Origin: G965227875 sp965227875
Lineage (GTDB): Bacteria; Pseudomonadota; Alphaproteobacteria; Rhizobiales; JAJFHC01
Reading direction: 5' to 3'
Assembly: GCA_965227875.1 (NCBI GenBank)
Contig: OZ245783.1
Span: 4,030,001 to 4,094,000, forward strand
DNA length: 64,000 nt
The notes beneath the pieces were generated by a model that ran no database searches, was not told the DNA's origin, and saw nothing but the letters and a program-made list of their open reading frames with translations. Below are positions 1 through 8,400 of the stretch, piece by piece (positions within the stretch are counted from its first letter, which is position 1; each line of letters opens with the position of its first letter). Both the position numbers and the translations under genes were made by a program.

Positions 1-579
1 GTTGCCCTTGTCGGTGATCACGTCCCAGGTGCCGTCGGGACGCGACACCAGGTCCTCGACCTTGGTATGGCGATAGATCTCGGCTCCGTGGACCCGGGCG
101 GCCTTTGCATAGGCATTGGTGACGCCCGACGGGTCGCAGTGGCCCTCGAACGGTTCGTAGAGCGCTCCGACGAAATGCGACTTGTCCATCAGCGGGTAGA
201 GTTCGGCGGCTTCGTCGACCGAAATGAGCTCGTTCTCGATACCGAGATAACGGCTCTTGGCGCGCATGAGTTTCAGGAACTCCATGCGCTCCGGCGTATC
301 GGCGAGCATGAGGCCTCCGGTGACGTGCAGGCCGCAGGACTGGCCGGAAATCTCCTCGATCTCCTTGTAGAGGCGGATCGTGTAGTCCTGCAGCTTGGCG
401 ACGTTCGGGTCGCCGTTGAGGGTGTGCATGCCGCCCGCGGCGTGCCACGTCGAGCCGGACGTCAGTTCGTCGCGCTCGAGTAGCACGACATCTTTCGCCC
501 CGTGTTTCGCGAGATGGTAAAGCACGCTACAGCCGACGACGCCGCCACCGATGACGGCGACCTGAACATGGTCTTTCAC
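1..579 (-). CDS. FAD-dependent amine dehydrogenase, N-terminal part (dimethylglycine/sarcosine dehydrogenase-like)
   Basis: This is the first 193 codons of a gene that leaves the window at its left edge. The start is a GTG at 579 on the minus strand, giving VKDHVQVAVIGGGVVG, a Rossmann GxGxxG FAD site in the first 20 residues. The text then reads like the DAO fold of dimethylglycine or sarcosine dehydrogenases (E-R-D-E-L-T-S-G-S-T-W-H-A-A-G). The TSGSTWHAAG block is where these enzymes carry the flavin-linking His. The GTG overlaps the stop of the upstream LysR gene by 4 bases, so the two are translationally coupled and the regulator probably controls this enzyme. The C-terminal folate/GcvT part is not visible, so the exact substrate is open. 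Confidence 0.8.
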   Translation of the reverse strand, partial: MKDHVQVAVIGGGVVGCSVLYHLAKHGAKDVVLLERDELTSGSTWHAAGGMHTLNGDPNVAKLQDYTIRLYKEIEEISGQSCGLHVTGGLMLADTPERMEFLKLMRAKSRYLGIENELISVDEAAELYPLMDKSHFVGALYEPFEGHCDPSGVTNAYAKAARVHGAEIYRHTKVEDLVSRPDGTWDVITDKGN

Positions 580-1604
580 GATCTTCGTTCCTGTTGCTGG
601 CCGGACGGTCCGCCATCTGGCGTGGCCGGCCGGCTGTTGACGTCCGGAATGTTCATTTCCCGGCTCAGCCATTGACCGAAGTCCGAAATCTCATGGCGAA
701 CCGACGTGTCGAGAATTGTCCTGCAGGCATCGGCGATCTGACCGGGCAACGCGCCGAGTTCGCCGGCCCGTGCGACGAGATAGAGACGCCGTGTGAAGGG
801 AACTGACGGAAACCTGAAGCACTGCACCTGGCTTGGATGGAGGTTGGCTTCGAGCAGGCAGGTCGGCGTCATGATCGCCCAGCCGCGCCCGCTCGCCATC
901 ATACGGCCGATCGACCACGACGAATCGAACTCGATCCGGCGAGGGACCGATATGCGCAGGCGCCGCAGGTGCTGGTCGACCGCCCGGCCCATGAGATTCC
1001 TGGTGCTGTACCGCAGAAGCGGCCTCTCGACCGGCAGGCGGTCGAGTTCGCCACCCGGTGCGGTGGAACCGGCCGGCAGCACGACGATATAGGGTTCCCG
1101 CAGCAACTCGAACGTCTCGAGATCGCCGACCGTGTCCATCGGCTCGGTCGTGATGATGACGTCGACCTCGCGGTTGAGCAAGGCGGCATTGTGTTCGATG
1201 GAGAAACCGGACCACATGGTCACGTCGTCGATGCCCATTCGGCCCGACAGGTCGTCGAACAGGTGCGGCAGCAGGGACCCGGCCATAGAGTTGAGCACGG
1301 CCATCCGCAGTTTCGCCACGGACACGGGCCCGGTTCCGCTGACCGCAAGACGGGTCTCGTTCGCGAGGTCAAGCAGATGGCGGGCCCTGTCCCGCAGGAC
1401 ATGGCCGGCAGGCGTGAGCCGGAGCGGACGCAGGCTGCGGTCGATGAGGGTCGCGCCAAGTTCTTTTTCAATTTTACTTATGCTTTGAGACACGGCGGCC
1501 TGCGTGATCTGGAGCTTTCTGGCTGCGAGTGCCATGCTCTCGGACTCTGCCACAGTGAGAAAAATGTCCATGGATCTGAGATCGAAGGTCTTTTTCCAGG
1601 GCAT
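576..1604 (-). CDS. LysR-family transcriptional regulator
   Basis: A standard LysR regulator of about 342 residues. An N-terminal winged HTH (residues about 8-65) contains ITQAAVSQSISKIEKELG, followed by a substrate-binding effector domain. I chose the ATG at 1604 because it leaves the usual short lead before the HTH and has a weak GGAAA behind it. A start 21 bases upstream (1625) is possible. Its stop overlaps the GTG of the FAD dehydrogenase, so both are read from one transcript; this differs from the usual divergent LysR arrangement. The inducer is unknown. Confidence 0.85.
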   Translation of the reverse strand: MPWKKTFDLRSMDIFLTVAESESMALAARKLQITQAAVSQSISKIEKELGATLIDRSLRPLRLTPAGHVLRDRARHLLDLANETRLAVSGTGPVSVAKLRMAVLNSMAGSLLPHLFDDLSGRMGIDDVTMWSGFSIEHNAALLNREVDVIITTEPMDTVGDLETFELLREPYIVVLPAGSTAPGGELDRLPVERPLLRYSTRNLMGRAVDQHLRRLRISVPRRIEFDSSWSIGRMMASGRGWAIMTPTCLLEANLHPSQVQCFRFPSVPFTRRLYLVARAGELGALPGQIADACRTILDTSVRHEISDFGQWLSREMNIPDVNSRPATPDGGPSGQQQERRS

Positions 1605-1838
1605 ATGACGGTTTCCGGCATGCAAAGCGCCAACCGGTTCGTGATGGCGCGATAGTGTTCGTCAGGCGCGTTGGGTGCAATGGCTTAAACAAAAATTATG
1701 GAAGAGCAATAGCCGTGGTTATCGGGAGACTTCGGCATGCTCCGGCCGCAATCGTCTGGCGCTGAAAATGGCTATATACGATCAGCGGATTGTTCGAGTA
1801 TAGACAGTGCCATTGTTGCCGAAAGGACGGTCTGGGCC

Positions 1839-3338
1839 ATGGCCGACACGAAACACAATCTCGCCCTGATGAACGTGGCGATCGACCGCGATGGCGGTCC
1901 GGCCTACGTGCAGATCTATGCGGCTGTCCGCGGGCTCATCCTCGAGGGAAGGCTAGCTCCGGGCGCGCGATTGCCGTCCACGCGGGCGCTTGCCGAAGAT
2001 CTCAATGTGTCGCGCACGACGACCCTCGCGGCGTACGACCAGCTTCAGTCGGAAGGTTATCTCGAGGGAAAGGTGGGTTCCGGAGCCTTCGTCAGCCGGG
2101 ACATCCCGGACCTGACACTGGAAATGTCCGCCGGACGGCCGCCGCAGAAGGAGCGCAGCGCCGAGCCGGATGAACCGCGACTGGCGGCGAGGGCCGAGCG
2201 CGCGCTGAAGGCGCCGGCGGAACTACCCCAGCGCGCCTTCGATCCGGGCATGACCGACGTGCGGGACTTTCCCGTGGACGACTGGATGCGCACCATGGCG
2301 AGGGCGCAGCGCATGCCCGACAGCGACTGGCTTTTCGCACGCAGCCCGGGCGGGTACGGGCCGCTGCGCGAGGCCATTTCGGATTACCTGCGGCAGATGC
2401 GCGGACTGAACTGCGACCCTGACCAGGTCGTCGTGACGTCGGGCGCACGCGAGTCGGTCGAATTGCTCGCGCGGACGCTGCTCGACAAAGGGGACACGGT
2501 CTGGATGGAAGACCCGGGGTATCGCACGGTGGCCGATGTCCTGAGAGGGCAGGGCGCCTCGATTGCCCATGTCCCGGTGGACAGCGACGGTTTCGATCCG
2601 GAACGGGCGGAAGAAAACCATCCGGACGCGCGGTTGGCATTCGTCACGCCGTCCCGGCAATACCCCCTGGGCATGACGATGCCGCTGGCGCGGCGACTCG
2701 CGCTCATCGACTGGGCGCAGAGAGCGGGTGGCTGGATCGTCGAAGACGACTATGACAGCGAATACCGTTATACCGGGAGACCGATCGCCGCGCTTTCCTC
2801 TCTCGACCAGGCCGGCCGGGTGATCTATCTCGGCAGTTTCTCGAAGGTGATGTTTTCCGGCCTCCGTCTGGGCTGGATCTGCGTGCCGCGGTCTATCATC
2901 CCGGCGGTGCTTGCCGTTCAGGGCGGCTACGGGACACTTGCCGCAACGCCGGCCCAGCCAGCACTCGCCGAGTTCGTGTCCAGCGGCCGGTTCTCGGCTC
3001 ACATCCGGAAAATGCGAAGGCTCTACAGCACCCGCCAGGAGTGTCTGATTTCCGAGCTGCAGGCGAACGCGGACGACATTCTCGAAGTCGAAAGGCAGGA
3101 TGCCGGTCTGCATCTCGTCGCCCGTTTCCGGCCGGAGCCGGACAGCCGGCTTCGCGACACCGACGTGTCCGCGCGTGCCGCGAAAGAGGGCATCACCGCG
3201 CCGGCGCTTTCCACCTACTTTTCCGGACCGGTCAGCCGTCAGGGCCTGCTGCTCGGGTTCGCCGGCGTGCCGACCGTTGACATCGGCCCGAAGGTGAAAA
3301 CCCTTGTTTCCGCCGTCAGGGATACGCTCGATCGTTGA
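1839..3338 (+). CDS. MocR-type regulator (GntR HTH fused to aminotransferase-fold domain)
   Basis: A protein of 499 residues with an N-terminal GntR winged HTH (about 15-80, including LPSTRALAEDLNVSRTTTL) and a C-terminal class I aminotransferase-like domain. The PLP-binding lysine is seen at K336 in SFSKVMFSGLRLGW. This is the PdxR/GabR architecture: such proteins bind PLP, sometimes with an amine ligand, and activate vitamin B6 or amine genes. The ATG at 1839 is preceded by GAAAGGACGG; an upstream in-frame ATG at 1737 would add a non-conserved tail. No pdx or gab gene lies beside it, so its target is unclear. Its 3' end overlaps the convergent GntR gene by 23 bases. Confidence 0.85.
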   Translation: MADTKHNLALMNVAIDRDGGPAYVQIYAAVRGLILEGRLAPGARLPSTRALAEDLNVSRTTTLAAYDQLQSEGYLEGKVGSGAFVSRDIPDLTLEMSAGRPPQKERSAEPDEPRLAARAERALKAPAELPQRAFDPGMTDVRDFPVDDWMRTMARAQRMPDSDWLFARSPGGYGPLREAISDYLRQMRGLNCDPDQVVVTSGARESVELLARTLLDKGDTVWMEDPGYRTVADVLRGQGASIAHVPVDSDGFDPERAEENHPDARLAFVTPSRQYPLGMTMPLARRLALIDWAQRAGGWIVEDDYDSEYRYTGRPIAALSSLDQAGRVIYLGSFSKVMFSGLRLGWICVPRSIIPAVLAVQGGYGTLAATPAQPALAEFVSSGRFSAHIRKMRRLYSTRQECLISELQANADDILEVERQDAGLHLVARFRPEPDSRLRDTDVSARAAKEGITAPALSTYFSGPVSRQGLLLGFAGVPTVDIGPKVKTLVSAVRDTLDR

Positions 3339-4062
3339 TCGCCAGCGGCCGGTCTGTCTGTGGCACGTGCACGCGCTGTACCGAGTTGGCGTGACCGGCA
3401 CGATCGACCGAGACGATGTCCCACCGCAGGCCGGCTGTACCCGGCAAGGCGCCGATGCGCCGGCAAACCGACGTCGGCAGGCTGACGGATCGGATCGTTT
3501 GAGTGGTTTTCGCGGTTTCCAGCCCGAACTTCCTGCGGACATGATCGCGAATGAGAACGCCGTCGAAATCCACGGGACGGTTGGCCAGAAGGCCTTGCGC
3601 ATCCCGGGTCCGGAAATAGATGGCGCTGTCGATCTCGAACTCGTCCCCCACGCGAAGCAGGCGCATGAGCCGGATGAAATCCGCGTCCTCGCCGATTTGC
3701 GCCGACCAGTGCCCGTTCTGAAGGACACGGTCGATCGACGTGACGCGGGAGTGTACCGAGAGGTATGTACCGCTCTCCTTGTCAACGAACCGGAAGTATC
3801 GCAGTTCGCTCTCGGGCGCGCGGCTTTCTCTCGGCGGCGCGTAGCCAGCCGTCGCGAACGTGCCCGCACCGTGGCGCCGCACGACCGCTCCCCTGCGTTC
3901 GAGGAGGTCCAGGGCGCGTCGGACCGTGCCGAGGCTGACATCGTGCTGCTTCGCCAAGCGGAGCTCGCTTGGCAGCCGCCCCCGCGGCCCGAACCTCCCG
4001 GCGAGGATCAGGTTCTCGATTGCGTCGGACACGGACCGGTATTTCGGTATCGGCTTTTTCAT
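3316..4062 (-). CDS. GntR/HutC-family regulator with UTRA domain
   Basis: A 248-residue protein with a GntR winged HTH at the N terminus (LPSELRLAKQHDVSLGTVRRALD) and a C-terminal UTRA-type ligand domain beginning near residue 85. The ATG at 4062 gives the family-typical MKKPIPKYRS; the ATG at 4104 would add 14 residues and cover a palindrome that looks like an operator. The gene is divergent from the six-gene oxidoreductase/hydratase operon starting at 4228 and is the obvious candidate for its ligand-responsive repressor. It converges on the MocR gene with a 23-base overlap. Confidence 0.8.
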   Translation of the reverse strand: MKKPIPKYRSVSDAIENLILAGRFGPRGRLPSELRLAKQHDVSLGTVRRALDLLERRGAVVRRHGAGTFATAGYAPPRESRAPESELRYFRFVDKESGTYLSVHSRVTSIDRVLQNGHWSAQIGEDADFIRLMRLLRVGDEFEIDSAIYFRTRDAQGLLANRPVDFDGVLIRDHVRRKFGLETAKTTQTIRSVSLPTSVCRRIGALPGTAGLRWDIVSVDRAGHANSVQRVHVPQTDRPLAINDRAYP

Positions 4063-4082
4063 TCGGTCGGGGCGTTTCAAGA

Positions 4083-4094
4083 GAGTTATAACTC
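4083..4094. promoter_or_regulatory. 12-bp perfect palindrome, candidate GntR operator
   Basis: GAGTTATAACTC is a perfect palindrome in the AT-rich divergent region between the GntR gene (start 4062) and the sdh-like operon (start 4228). Position and symmetry suit a GntR-type operator. The assignment is inferred from location only. Confidence 0.4.
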
Positions 4095-4227
4095 GATGCA
4101 ACAAACATATATATCGAAGTCGATTATTATCTCTAAAACATAATGTTATTGATGCCGGAATAAATCGCGAACCGTATACCGCGATGACATGGCGTTTGCT
4201 ATCATCGGGTCCGGAGGCGCCTCACGC

Positions 4228-5013
4228 ATGACAGCATCGGAAAATCGGAACAAGGGAGAGATCCTCGTTCACGTCTTTCGCGGCTCGGCGGGCGAAGGCG
4301 AGACCCAGTCCTTTCGCGTACCGCAACGGGAAAGCCAGACGGTGCTCGACGTTGTGACCCATATCCAGCGCGAGATCGATCCGACCCTTGCCTACCGTTT
4401 CGCGTGTCGCGTGGGCGTGTGCGGCTCCTGCGCCATGACGGTCAACGGCCGGCCGCGCTGGACCTGCCGGACGCACGTGGACGCGGTCGCCGGCGACGGC
4501 GAACTGACCCTTGCACCGCTTCGCGGTTTTGACCATGTCCGGGACCTCGTGGTCGACATGACCGAATTCTTCGAGAAATGGCGAGACGCGCGCGGGTATT
4601 TCAAGCCTTCGGACGCTGACGCCGACGACATGGCCGTTGTCGAGCCCGGATCCACCCAGCGCCAGGCGGCCGACGCCGCGATCGAGTGCATCGGATGCGG
4701 CGTGTGCTACGCGGCCTGCGACACCGTCGCCGGAGACAGACGCTATTTCGGACCTGCCGCGATAAACCGGTCATGGGCCTTGCTGAACGACGTGCGCGAC
4801 GGCGCCCAGGACGACCGTCGAAGCGCATTGCTGTCCGGCGGCGGCTGTCACCGGTGCCACAGCATGGGCAATTGCACGGCCGTCTGCCCGAAGGAACTGG
4901 ATCCCCTGGGATCGATCATCGGTGCGAAGCAGGCGACGGTCCGCCTGCCGTGGAAACGCAAGCCGGCCCGGAAGTCGGCCGCGAACGCCGAAGGCGCGGA
5001 AGACCATGGATAA
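4228..5013 (+). CDS. Succinate dehydrogenase/fumarate reductase-like iron-sulfur subunit
   Basis: A 261-residue SdhB/FrdB homologue. The N-terminal [2Fe-2S] ligands are C60, C65, C68 and C80. The C-terminal half has the [4Fe-4S] motif CIGCGVCYAAC and the third-cluster motif CHSMGNCTAVCPKELDP. It would pass electrons from the flavoprotein to the membrane anchors. The ATG at 4228 follows GGAGG at 4213-4217; an in-frame ATG at 4189 has no such site. It is the first gene of an operon with overlaps throughout and overlaps the next gene by 8 bases. The gene order B-C-D-A and the presence of two hydratase genes suggest a pathway-specific paralogue, not the TCA-cycle enzyme. Confidence 0.88.
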   Translation: MTASENRNKGEILVHVFRGSAGEGETQSFRVPQRESQTVLDVVTHIQREIDPTLAYRFACRVGVCGSCAMTVNGRPRWTCRTHVDAVAGDGELTLAPLRGFDHVRDLVVDMTEFFEKWRDARGYFKPSDADADDMAVVEPGSTQRQAADAAIECIGCGVCYAACDTVAGDRRYFGPAAINRSWALLNDVRDGAQDDRRSALLSGGGCHRCHSMGNCTAVCPKELDPLGSIIGAKQATVRLPWKRKPARKSAANAEGAEDHG

Positions 5014-5329
5014 CGCGCTTTACCTGGCCCAGCGCGGAACGGGGGCGCTCCTGGCGCCGCTCGTCATCGTCCACGCTCTCGTAATTCTGTTCGCGGTCCA
5101 TGGCGGGCTGACGGCTGAAGAGATTCTCGGCCGCACGCAGGGAAGCTGGTTCTGGGCGGCGTTCTACGGGCTCTTCGTGATCGCGGTCGCGGTACACGGT
5201 GCGATCGGCTTGCGGAACATTGTGCTCGAAGCTACCCCTGCCACCGCGCCCGTCGCCAACATCCTCGCGTTTCTCGCCCTTGTGGCTCTCGCCGGTCTCG
5301 GTCTTCACGCGGTCGGAGCCGTGACATGA
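5006..5329 (+). CDS. Sdh/Frd-like membrane anchor subunit (small, heme b type)
   Basis: A 107-residue hydrophobic protein with three predicted membrane segments. It opens MDNALYLAQRGTGALLAPL and has histidines within helices (VIVHALVIL and AVHGAIGLRNI), the pattern of SdhC/SdhD cytochrome b anchors. It starts inside the last codons of the iron-sulfur gene and its stop overlaps the next start as ATGA. With the following gene it forms the two-subunit quinone-binding anchor of the complex. Which one corresponds to SdhC and which to SdhD cannot be settled by eye. Confidence 0.72.
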   Translation: MDNALYLAQRGTGALLAPLVIVHALVILFAVHGGLTAEEILGRTQGSWFWAAFYGLFVIAVAVHGAIGLRNIVLEATPATAPVANILAFLALVALAGLGLHAVGAVT

Positions 5330-5691
5330 GCGTTCGTTTCCTGGCCTTTCGCGACCATGCGCAGTACTGGGCGTTTCTTCTGCACCGGCTGTCGGGCCTG
5401 GCACTGGTCCTGTTCCTGCCGGTGCATTTCTACGTTCTGGGCACCGCCATAAGCGACGACGCAAGCTTTTCGGGCTTCATAGAATGGTCGGACAGGACCG
5501 CGGTGAAACTCGCCGAAATGATCCTCTTCGGCCTTTTGGTGCTGCACCTGGCGGGTGGGCTTCGCATTCTGGTGATCGAGTTTCACGACGCCTCTGCCCG
5601 AGACGCTCGCTGGGTGAGGCTGGCCATAATGTCCGGGGCGACCGGCGCGGCGCTGTTCGCATTCGTGGCACTTGTTCTGGGGGCGTCATGA
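5326..5691 (+). CDS. Sdh/Frd cytochrome b556-like membrane anchor subunit
   Basis: A 121-residue protein with three membrane helices. It has the SdhC-type signature LLHRLSGLALVLFLPVHFY near residues 18-36 and a second helix histidine in LVLHLAGGLRILV. These match the heme-b and quinone-site residues of succinate dehydrogenase anchors. It overlaps its neighbours by 4 bases (ATGA) on both sides, so translation of the four subunits is coupled. It should be an inner-membrane protein partnering the preceding gene product. Confidence 0.8.
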   Translation: MSVRFLAFRDHAQYWAFLLHRLSGLALVLFLPVHFYVLGTAISDDASFSGFIEWSDRTAVKLAEMILFGLLVLHLAGGLRILVIEFHDASARDARWVRLAIMSGATGAALFAFVALVLGAS

Positions 5692-7439
5692 CGCAGGAAA
5701 CGATAGGTCGGTCCACGACGGATATTCTCATCCTGGGCGCCGGCGGTGCGGGCCTCATGGCGGCATTGCACGCCCATGACGCCAACCCGGACCTGGACAT
5801 CACCATCGCGGTCAAGGGCCTGCTGGGCAAGTGCGGGTGTACCCGTATGGTGCAGGGCGGATACAACGTCGCGATCGGTGCGGGCGACTCCATCGAACGT
5901 CATTTCATGGACACGATCGAAGGCGGGAAATGGATCAACGACCAGGAACTCGCCTGGAAGCTCGTGAACGGTGCGGTGGACTGCATACGGGAACTCGAGA
6001 ACCGCTACGGCTGCTTCTTCGACCGCAACGAGGACGGTACGGTCCACCAGAAGGCCTTCGCGGGCCAGACCTTCGACCGCACCGTGCACAAGGGCGACCT
6101 GACGGGCATCGAGATCGTCAACCGGCTCGCCGAACAGACATGGGCAAGAGGGATCGGACGCCTGGAGGACCATCGTGCGGTTGCCTTGATCCGCAATACG
6201 CTCGGCGACCGGATTTCCGGAGTGCTCTTCGTCGACATGCGCACCGGCGAGTTTCACCTCGTCCAGGCGAAGGCGGTGCTCTTGGCGACCGGTGGCGGCC
6301 CGACCATGTACCGCTACCATACGCCATCGGGGGACAAGTCCTGCGACGGCCTCTCCATGGCGCTGTCCGCCGGCTTGACGCTGCGCGACATGGAGATGGT
6401 CCAGTTTCATCCCACCGGGCTGCTCGCCGGACCCGATACTCGCATGACGGGGACGATCATCGAGGAAGGGCTGCGCGGCGCAGGCGGTTATCTCCTGAAC
6501 GGCGACAAGAACCGCTTCATGCATCGCTATGACGATCGCGAGGAGCGTGCGACGCGCGATATCGTCAGCCGGGCCATGTACCAGGAAATGCGGGAAGGGC
6601 GCACCAGCCCGTCCGGCGGCCTCTACATCACGATGGCGCATCTCGACGCGGACATGGTGCGGTCGAAGTTCAAGGGCATGGTCAAGCGGTGCCACGACTG
6701 CGGTTTCGACCTGGTCTCGGGAAATGTCGAGGTCGTGCCGACGGCGCACTACCTGATGGGCGGGCTCGTCTTCGGCGTCGACTGCCGCACGGCGCTCGAA
6801 GGCCTGTTTTGCGCAGGCGAGGATTCCGGCGGGGTACACGGCGCCAACCGTCTCGGTGGCAACGGCGTGGCGAACTCCACCGTATTCGGCGGCGTCGCCG
6901 GAGACAGCATGGCGGACTATGCACCGACCGAAGGCCAGCTCAGCGAGCCGGACCAGGAATTGCTGGACTACTGGATGACGCATACGCTCAGGCCGTTTCA
7001 GCGCCCGGCCGGGAACATCAACGGAATCAGGAACCGGCTCCTCGAACTGATGTGGGATGCCGTGGGGATTTCGCGCTCGGGTGCGGGCCTGAGAAAGGCG
7101 ATGACGGCGCTGGACGAACTCGCCGACGAACTCGACGCCACCGGGCTGGACGACAACGGTCGGGCGTACAATCTTACATGGCATGACTGGCTGAACCTCA
7201 AGAGCCAGATCCATGTGAGCAAGGCGATCACCCGATCGGCCATCGCCAGGGACAACTCCCGCGGCGCACATTACCGCGAGGACTTTCCCGAGGCCGGTTC
7301 CCTGGAGCGCACCATGATCATCCAGGTGAGCGAACCCCTTCCCGGGCAGTGGGAGGTAACGCGGAAGCCGGCGGAATTCACCCGGGTCAAACCCGGACAG
7401 ACGCTCATAGAGCGAGAGGAGGACGCGGTCGATGCCTGA
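5688..7439 (+). CDS. Succinate dehydrogenase/fumarate reductase-like flavoprotein subunit
   Basis: A 583-residue SdhA/FrdA/NadB-family flavoprotein. The FAD-binding GAGGAG is at residues 17-22. The active-site blocks QFHPTGL, EEGLRGAGGYL, ERATRDIVSRA, HYLMGG and HGANRLGGNG are all present, so dicarboxylate redox chemistry looks intact. The site that carries covalent FAD in SdhA (SHTVSAQGG in E. coli) reads GCTRMVQGG here: the His is Cys51, so the usual 8-alpha-histidyl link is impossible. The start ATG at 5688 overlaps the anchor gene stop. The gene also overlaps the downstream hydratase gene by 8 bases. The natural substrate could be succinate, a methylated succinate or another C4-C5 diacid. 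Confidence 0.87.
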   Translation: MTQETIGRSTTDILILGAGGAGLMAALHAHDANPDLDITIAVKGLLGKCGCTRMVQGGYNVAIGAGDSIERHFMDTIEGGKWINDQELAWKLVNGAVDCIRELENRYGCFFDRNEDGTVHQKAFAGQTFDRTVHKGDLTGIEIVNRLAEQTWARGIGRLEDHRAVALIRNTLGDRISGVLFVDMRTGEFHLVQAKAVLLATGGGPTMYRYHTPSGDKSCDGLSMALSAGLTLRDMEMVQFHPTGLLAGPDTRMTGTIIEEGLRGAGGYLLNGDKNRFMHRYDDREERATRDIVSRAMYQEMREGRTSPSGGLYITMAHLDADMVRSKFKGMVKRCHDCGFDLVSGNVEVVPTAHYLMGGLVFGVDCRTALEGLFCAGEDSGGVHGANRLGGNGVANSTVFGGVAGDSMADYAPTEGQLSEPDQELLDYWMTHTLRPFQRPAGNINGIRNRLLELMWDAVGISRSGAGLRKAMTALDELADELDATGLDDNGRAYNLTWHDWLNLKSQIHVSKAITRSAIARDNSRGAHYREDFPEAGSLERTMIIQVSEPLPGQWEVTRKPAEFTRVKPGQTLIEREEDAVDA

Positions 7440-8400
7440 CAAGAGCATCCCCATCGGCGCCGTCAGCGAGGCGGCAAAGGAAATCATGCGACGGGCCGCT
7501 ATCGTCATCCCCGACGATTACAAGAACGGCGTACGCGAAATGGTCGACGAGGAGTCGGAAGATCTTTCGCGCTTCGTGCTCGAGGCCATGATCGACAACT
7601 GGGACGTCGCCGAACAGGACCGCAGGTCCATGTGCGCCGACACCGGCCTGCCGCGTTTCTACGTGAAGGCCGGCAACGAGGCCCGGGTGGAGGGCGGGAT
7701 GATCGCTCTCGAACACGCGCTGCGGTCCGCGACCGCGCAGACGACGCGGGAGATCCCCCTCAGGCCCAACCGCGTGCATCCTCTGTCGCGAAAGGACAAC
7801 AACAACAATGTCGGGGTCCTGGCACCCGAGATCGAGTACACGTTCGAACCCGACGCGGACTGGATCGACATCATCACCGTCCACAAGGGCGGGCTGTTCG
7901 GCACCGACTACAGGATGCTGTTTCCCGGTGACGGCATCGACGGGATCAAGCGCTTTTTCCTCGACGTGATGGTCCAGTTCGGCCGCCGCGGACTTGCCTG
8001 CCAGCCGGCCATCGTTGGCGTCGGCATTGGCGGCTCGAAGGACACCTGCATGACCATCGGCAAGCAGGCGGCGTGCCTGCGCACGGTTGGCGACGTCCAT
8101 CCCGACCCGCAGGTGGCTAAACTCGAGGCCGAACTCAAGGACATGGGCAACAGGATCGGCATGGGGCCGATGGGCTTCGTCGGCAGCAGCATGGTCGTCG
8201 ACTGCCATGTGGAGATCGCCTACACCCATACCGGCGGCATGCCGGTGAGCGTGCACAGTTTCTGTCTCTCTTCGCGGCGTGCCGTCGCCCGCATCTTCGC
8301 CGATGGCCGTATCGAATACCGGACGGACCCCAACTGGTTCACCCCCTATCACAGGCGTGAAAGCGTCGACTGGGCAGCCGAACTGGAGGCCACGGCATGA
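7432..8400 (+). CDS. Class I fumarase/tartrate dehydratase-like alpha subunit
   Basis: A 322-residue protein of the iron-sulfur hydro-lyase alpha family (TtdA or N-terminal half of FumA). MCADTGLP near residue 68 holds the first cluster cysteine; GIGGSKDTCM and VHSFCLSSRR supply the others expected for a [4Fe-4S] cluster. It should interconvert an unsaturated diacid and its hydroxy acid together with the next gene product. It begins within the 3' end of the flavoprotein gene and ends in an ATGA overlap with the beta-subunit gene. Fumarate, mesaconate or tartrate are all possible substrates. Confidence 0.85.
   Translation: MPDKSIPIGAVSEAAKEIMRRAAIVIPDDYKNGVREMVDEESEDLSRFVLEAMIDNWDVAEQDRRSMCADTGLPRFYVKAGNEARVEGGMIALEHALRSATAQTTREIPLRPNRVHPLSRKDNNNNVGVLAPEIEYTFEPDADWIDIITVHKGGLFGTDYRMLFPGDGIDGIKRFFLDVMVQFGRRGLACQPAIVGVGIGGSKDTCMTIGKQAACLRTVGDVHPDPQVAKLEAELKDMGNRIGMGPMGFVGSSMVVDCHVEIAYTHTGGMPVSVHSFCLSSRRAVARIFADGRIEYRTDPNWFTPYHRRESVDWAAELEATA

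Noticed and set aside
2223..3941. Long minus-strand frame of 572 codons opposite the MocR gene.
   Set aside because: Arg/Pro-rich shadow of the MocR and GntR genes; no domain, and both real genes are well supported.
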